Assembly: GCA_961205875.1 (NCBI GenBank) | Contig: OY540820.1 | Coordinates: 10,726,001-10,790,000 of the forward strand | DNA: 64,000 nucleotides | Direction of reading: 5' to 3' | Source: Sialis fuliginosa | Lineage: Eukaryota; Arthropoda; Insecta; Megaloptera; Sialidae | Shown here: piece by piece, positions 60,235 through 64,000 of the stretch | Layout: the number at the start of each line of letters is the position of its first letter | Position numbering within the stretch: the stretch's first letter is position 1 | Made by a program: the position numbers and the translations under genes | Notes under the pieces: model-generated | Databases searched by the model: none | What the model saw: only the letters and a program-made list of their open reading frames with translations | What the model was told of the DNA's origin: nothing

Positions 60235-60532
60235 GACCTTTTTGCATGATTTTAAGACAAAAAGCTAGGTCCGTTTTCGCTTTATTTTTTCATTCAAAAT
60301 AATCAAGGTGGCTGGTTGAAACTGAAAATTGTTTGGTTTTTTTTTTACAAAAGATGTGTCTCTATACCTTGTTTACACCCACCAAGTTTCATAAAAAAAT
60401 CTAATGTAGTTTCGGAGTTATTAAAAAAAAAAACAATTTTTCGAAAAAATCTTGATCATCCTGTATATTAAAAATAAAGCGAAAACGGATTATGTTTATA
60501 TGAACTTTTTGTCTTAAAATCATGTGCAGATT
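60235..60532. repeat. Fold-back repeat
   Basis: GCATGATTTTAAGACAAAAAG and CCGTTTTCGCTTTATTTT at 60244-60288 recur inverted at 60470-60528 with small gaps. ATCATCCTGTATATT inside resembles transposon ends. Confidence 0.7.
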
Positions 60533-61277
60533 AACCTCCTTCAATTATGAAACATTCTGTATATACCATTAAAATCTAGCTCGACGATACACAATACGCC
60601 GATTGTAAAACGACTATCATTTTGATTAAATTCAAAGAATATTCTTACATTAAGCAGCAACGTACATATCACAATGGGCATTATATCATAAAAATTAAAC
60701 GTGACTATTTTTTTAGATTTAAGAAGAAAAATGAAAAAAAATCTGACAAAAACTGAACAAAATTTCGTTCTTGCATCATACTGTAAAATATATGTATATG
60801 TCACTTATTTTCCCTTTCTACCGTCGACGTGCATTATATGATATTCCAGCTTTTGATATGATTTTACTTATAATATAATATTATATAATTTTAAGAATAT
60901 GAAATAATAATATACACTTTACAACTAATGTTCCAATTTTGCGTCTATTCTTGTATTTTTCTCTATGTTATGCGGTTTTCTTTTTACAATAATAATACTC
61001 TTTCTGGAATTCATGCTTGGCATACTGTCAGGACTTTAATATATGTATTATTTTCTTTCAACAATAGCTACTAAAAATAATTTTACACGCGTAAATACAT
61101 ACATATATATTGAATATTAGTGATCACTTGTTTCAGAATTGAATTTTATGACTATACATTGTTTTTGGTTTCAATTAGTTAATAGAAAATAAGTATGTCG
61201 CGTTGATATTATAAAGAATTTGATATCGATTAAAATCAGCCAGAAACAGTACAGTGTATCTATATATAAATCCAGAT
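60533..61277. other. AT-rich DNA, nothing recognised
   Basis: No genes; the 87-codon minus-strand frame at 60541-60804 has chance composition. Confidence 0.45.
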
Positions 61278-61787
61278 AAGGTAAAGGCACTAGTTATGGC
61301 CGCTTTAAGAGCAAGTTTTCGTTTTTTTTAATTAATGGGCTTGTTTTTTGTAATTTTCATGAACTCATGTTACTAATAAAACAAGTAACTCTTTATTTAA
61401 TCAATTTAATTACTAAAGTCCGCAAATATAGTTTGTTTTTTTAAATTATAGCCTTTTATTTTGTTCGTTTTTTTTCTCCAGTAATGGCAAAGGTAAAATC
61501 AGTAATTAACACAAAAGATATAAAAGAAAGAATCCTCAAATTTGAAACAATGTAAAGCAGTTGCTATGATAATATAATAATTAATTAATAAATTATACTA
61601 ATAATAAGTTTAAATGTTCACCATTTTGACACCTATTGGCCAATTGTCATCAAATCACGTTAATACAGTTAAATGTATATAAATGTATATATTCAGAAAT
61701 GGTAGTAATCAAATATCAACAATTCAGTACATTTAATTAAAAATTTGCCATTACTGGGGTCCTTGCCAAGACTGGTGCCACTACCTT
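61278..61787 (+). mobile_element. AAGGTACTGGCACCAGT MITE, full copy
   Basis: It starts AAGGTAAAGGCACTAGTTAT and ends CAAGACTGGTGCCACTACCTT. It lacks the CACGCAGTGATGGACAC block present in most other copies. Confidence 0.88.
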
Positions 61788-61835
61788 AGGTAGTTTTTGT
61801 TTGAGACCAAATTCTTTAAACTGGGTATCAATGCA

Positions 61836-61895
61836 TTACACGATCAGTTTGGCGTCAGTCTGGCATCAGTCATGGATACCAGACTGATCGTGTAA
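61836..61895. repeat. 60-base hairpin
   Basis: TTACACGATCAGT and CTGATCGTGTAA form the outer arms, with CAGTCTGG/CCAGACTG repeats inside. It lies 48 bases after a MITE. Confidence 0.7.
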
Positions 61896-61899
61896 CCTC

Positions 61900-64000
61900 T
61901 ATCTTTTAGTATTGCACTTTTATTATTTGAATGATGATTTCTCGATGATGTTTACACATGTGATTACACCATGTGCGATGATAAGTGAAATGAGTTCTGT
62001 ACATGACCCACGTGGCTAGGGTCACTGCACACTAACAATCGTAATAAAGGATGTGTTATCATCTGAAGAGCTGTCCTTGGGGACATATTGTTTAGGTCAC
62101 ATTGGGTCAAGCAACAGATAGGTTGTCGCCTCAGCATCTTTAATGTCATTTTGCGAATGTTGTCTTAATATAGATTTATATGAACTGTATAGAAACCAGT
62201 ACTAATCACTAGTGTTGTTAAAAAAAACACCGGTAAATGATAAATAATTTTAAAGAATTAAATATAACAAAAAAAAAATTAAATTTCTTATTTGTCATTT
62301 AAGCGAGATTGTATTTAAGTACAAAAGAGTCCTGCAGAAGAAAATGCTTTTCTCTACGCTTGTTGTCTGTACAATACTGTACAATGTACATGAATGTCGA
62401 ATAATATATTTTCACTTTTAAATGACTTATATACAAAATATGTTGTTTGAAACAGGGATTCGAACCGTTATTTTTTTCCTTTCGGTTTCGAGTAAAAAAA
62501 TCAGTTTGGTTCCGGTTTTCTTTCCGAAAATAATAATGTTTTTTTCGGATTTCGGTTCAGCTAATAGCCCTGAGCAACTGAAGTGGGGAGTAAGATTATG
62601 TTAACGCGCATATTTTAACATGTACCGAACCGAAAAAAAACGATATTTTTTTTCGGTTCGGTTCCGGTTTTCATTCCAGCAAAAAAGAACGGTTTTTCCG
62701 GTTTTAAATATCATATCCACATATAATTTATTAAAAATAGAAAACAATACAACGAACTACCAATGAATACTTAATATTTAAGTCATTGAAGTAAATTGAA
62801 ATGACAATTTTAAGGAAATTATTTAAAAATAAGTATGATACTTGTTATTTTAAATTCGGTGTACATTATATAAATGGGGCATACAATCTGTAGATTTTCT
62901 ACTTTGATTTTAATGTTGTTACCTACAGATGTAAAAATAAATCAAGGATCATAAATATGTGACTCGAAATTTATTTTCAGTGGTTTTAACCTTGTCAAAT
63001 GTAGTACGATAAAAAAAATCCGAATATGTGATAGCGTATTTTTAAACTATTTTTAATATAAACACACATAAAAAAATGTGCATGCACTTTTATTTTGTTA
63101 TTATGGTTTGTTTGTTTCAAATATTTTTTAAATATTCATTTCCTTCTCTTTGACTACATTATTTTGTCTATTAGAGTGTGAATCTTATTTCTTTTTAATT
63201 AAAATTGAATTTCAGACAAATACTTACTAAGAATGTTCTACCAACGTAATACTATATAATATAAACCGATTATTAAAATTTTCTTTTAATAAGTCTTAAT
63301 TATTAAAATAACCATGAAATATGATTTAGACATGATATTTAAATTAAAACATAATTATTCATTCGTATTTTTATTCATTGTAGCTTAAATGTAATTAAAA
63401 ATTATATAGTAGGTATAATGGGGCAATCTTTTCTTTATTTAAAGATAGGAAAAAATTATATCATATATAAATATATTATACAGTTGAAATGGCCTTTTCC
63501 GTGCCAAATTTCATCAAGATCGGTTCAGCGGTGAAAAGGTAAAAAACAGACAGACAGTTGCCTTCGCATTTATAATATTAGTAGGTATTGATGTATTCTT
63601 ATATCTCATGTGAGTGTGTTTACAATTTGATAAATATAATCATTGTTTGCAAAAAATCGTATATTTTGGTGATAAATTATTTTAAAATGCCCAATATTTG
63701 TTTACATAACTTTTAGATATTTGTAAAATAATGGGTTGATATAAAATATGAATCTGTCACCGCAAGTGGGTGTCCGATATACTAAATTATTGTTTTTTTA
63801 AGGTTACGGAGTCAACTTATATCTTCCGTTTTTATGGATATTCTAGGAATTGTTTGATACGAATAGAATTTTTTGTTGCTATGAAGATATTTTTTAGATT
63901 TAATAATATCATTTTAAGAAAATTTGACTTTTTCTGTTTTAACTCACGTTTCGGTGTGCATAACAGCATACTTTTTCGTTTATGTTCGTGACTTCTTGTA
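61900..64000. other. AT-rich DNA with TTCCGG-rich repeat
   Basis: 62453-62572 starts CAGGGATTCGAACCG and ends CTAATAGCCCTG. 62630-62705 repeats GGTTCCGGTTTTC-type phrases, both related to 14385-14457. 63485-63560 (AAATTTCATCAAGATCGGTT then CAGACAGACAG) is a retroelement-tail fragment. No gene supported. Confidence 0.5.

Overview
The window is AT-rich nuclear DNA from an arthropod, most likely an insect. Two multi-exon genes with GT-AG introns are visible, most of the rest is repeat-derived, and nothing bacterial or organellar is present. The arthropod call rests on an arthropod-type SMYD protein and on the mix of short DNA transposons. I cannot name the order or species from sequence alone.

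Region by region: 1-15.7 kb has no gene I can support and is packed with short non-autonomous DNA transposons and fold-back repeats. At 9.8-11.2 kb three elements are nested one inside another. 16.1-21.0 kb (+) is a nine-exon gene for a SET/MYND protein of the SmydA type, 555 residues. 21.9-29.3 kb (+) is a complete ten-exon gene for the spliceosomal helicase Brr2 (SNRNP200), 2138 residues. 29.4-64 kb again lacks a recognisable coding gene. It holds MITE families shared with the left part, a dead Tc1-like element with perfect ends (42.78-43.36 kb), several hAT-type MITEs with target duplications, and a compact low-AT island at about 56.94-57.21 kb that may be the promoter and first non-coding exon of a gene lying to the right.

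The two genes are neighbours on the same strand, about 0.9 kb apart, but have no obvious functional link: one is a putative or degenerate lysine methyltransferase, the other a core U5 snRNP helicase. Exon boundaries were derived by hand from reading-frame continuity and splice consensus, and every junction keeps frame.

The most interesting non-coding signals are three sites with a hammerhead-ribozyme-like core (CTGANGA, hairpin, GAAA). One sits in the loop of a perfect 47-bp inverted repeat and two lie in introns of the SMYD gene. This pattern is known from Penelope-like retroelements. At protein level, Brr2 carries DELQ instead of DEVH in its second helicase cassette, and the SMYD protein carries EHNC in place of the NHSC motif.
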